Assembly: GCA_052144935.1 (NCBI GenBank)
Contig: JBKQPR010000368.1
Span: 1-29,004 of the forward strand
Length of the DNA stretch: 29,004 nt
Reading direction: 5' to 3'
Source of the DNA: JOPF133 sp052144935
GTDB taxonomy: Bacteria > Acidobacteriota > Terriglobia > Bryobacterales > Bryobacteraceae
The notes beneath the pieces were generated by a model. It searched no databases and was not told the origin of the DNA. It saw nothing but the letters and a program-made list of their open reading frames with translations. Shown here piece by piece: positions 28,460 to 29,004 of the stretch. Made by a program: the position numbers and the translations under genes. Positions within the stretch are counted from its first letter, which is position 1. Each line of letters starts with the position of its first letter.

Positions 28460-29004
28460 CTACGCGTCCACGTGATGGCGGAAGAAGCGGTCCAGCGCTT
28501 CCTTGTTCTTCTCCGAAAGGCGGGTGGAGAGATCTTTCATCTCGGCCGGCGAGAGCGGCTGGAATGCCTTGGCCAACCGGGTGTTCTGCTCGATGTGCTC
28601 GAACTTGGGCATGCTCACCACGGCGGCGGTGACGGGCAGTGAGAGCGTGTAGTACAGCAACTTGTCCGGGCTCGCCTGGCCGATCAGGGCATCCTGCGCG
28701 AACACCTTCATCCCCAGAATCCCCATCTTCTTGCGGACCGCCACCGGCAACGCCAGGGTCTCGAAGCTGGCCGTCATGGCCGGATTCGGCACCATCTTTC
28801 CCCCGGCGCCGCCAATCATAGCCACGGTGCCGGCATTCAGGGCCATCTGGGTGCAATCGAAATCGTGCCGCTCCAGCGCCTTGGCCAGCACCGCGGGATT
28901 GGTGTGGCTGGTCACTCCGATAAACCGCGTGAATTTCCGGTCGCGCAATTTCAGCACCTGGTCCAGCACGCCGTCTTTGGCCTCCACGCGCGCCAGGTCG
29001 TCCT
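28460..29004 (-). CDS. aldo/keto reductase-family protein, C-terminal part
   Basis: The last 181 residues of a TIM-barrel aldo/keto reductase; the front is beyond the right edge of the window. Visible family parts are RFIGVTSHTNPAVL (substrate barrel strand and loop), TQMALNAG, GILGMKVFAQ, and the C-terminal VSMPKFEHIEQN region. The catalytic Tyr/Lys of the N-terminal half cannot be checked. The final helices (LSPAEMKDLSTRL) close the barrel. Members reduce aldehydes or ketones with NADPH. There is no sign of a frameshift in the visible part. Confidence 0.85.
   Translation of the reverse strand, partial: DDLARVEAKDGVLDQVLKLRDRKFTRFIGVTSHTNPAVLAKALERHDFDCTQMALNAGTVAMIGGAGGKMVPNPAMTASFETLALPVAVRKKMGILGMKVFAQDALIGQASPDKLLYYTLSLPVTAAVVSMPKFEHIEQNTRLAKAFQPLSPAEMKDLSTRLSEKNKEALDRFFRHHVDA

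Noticed and set aside
1..29004. CRISPR array, tRNA, rRNA or insertion sequence
   Set aside because: No regularly spaced direct repeats with unique spacers, no cloverleaf-like segment and no transposase motif were recognised by reading; a covariance-model search was not possible.

Overview
The window is high-GC bacterial chromosome and most likely comes from an Acidobacteriota of the Bryobacterales/Solibacter lineage. The assignment is an inference from content: a decayed copy of what looks like the Solibacter-type TIGR03435 family, a Ser/Thr kinase with a TPR tail, a very long secreted M14 peptidase, a PadR regulator followed by a small LYPEDYRARF-type protein, an ECF/anti-sigma/DUF3106 set, and many GC-rich palindromic and tandem repeats, several of them inside genes. 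No rRNA, tRNA, CRISPR array, phage or intact insertion sequence was found.

Layout. (1) 116-5448, plus strand: a CUT2 sugar-type ABC importer (two-domain ATPase, permease, permease, binding protein). It is heavily remodelled by repeats: a copied permease start split by a nested palindrome, a permease with a repetitive Ala/Gly/Pro tail ending in four consecutive hairpins, and a second permease open in frame into the binding protein across a dispersed repeat. (2) 5462-7560: an unknown domain without a stop of its own, a secreted M24 aminopeptidase, and an internally deleted TIGR03435-like remnant. (3) 7562-12218, minus strand: bifunctional FTCD, a vapBC module whose toxin is frameshifted by an 8-bp duplication, and a cupin-SDR-APC permease operon whose SDR lacks the catalytic Tyr/Lys. 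(4) 12322-17942, plus strand: a two-gene HEPN module, the M14 peptidase and the kinase. (5) 17984-21024, minus strand: hemL, a geranylgeranyl-reductase-family flavoprotein and a small lipoprotein. (6) 21292-23661, minus strand: a possible DNA-binding protein with two matching palindromes upstream, then a PadR operon with a candidate autoregulatory operator. (7) 23833-27751, minus strand: a tightly packed run thpR-plsY-gpsA-ECF sigma-anti-sigma-DUF3106, joining phospholipid precursor synthesis to a putative envelope-stress switch. It diverges from mpg across a 29-bp gap with a palindromic -10 element. (8) The right edge cuts an aldo/keto reductase.

Themes. Small palindromes and tandem repeats have entered coding sequence at least five times and may have fused two transporter subunits. 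Two genes show a TGTATAMT box six bases before the start codon, which suggests leaderless transcripts. The toxin-antitoxin locus and the TIGR03435-like locus are both decaying. All functions are read from motifs and family knowledge; no searches were run.
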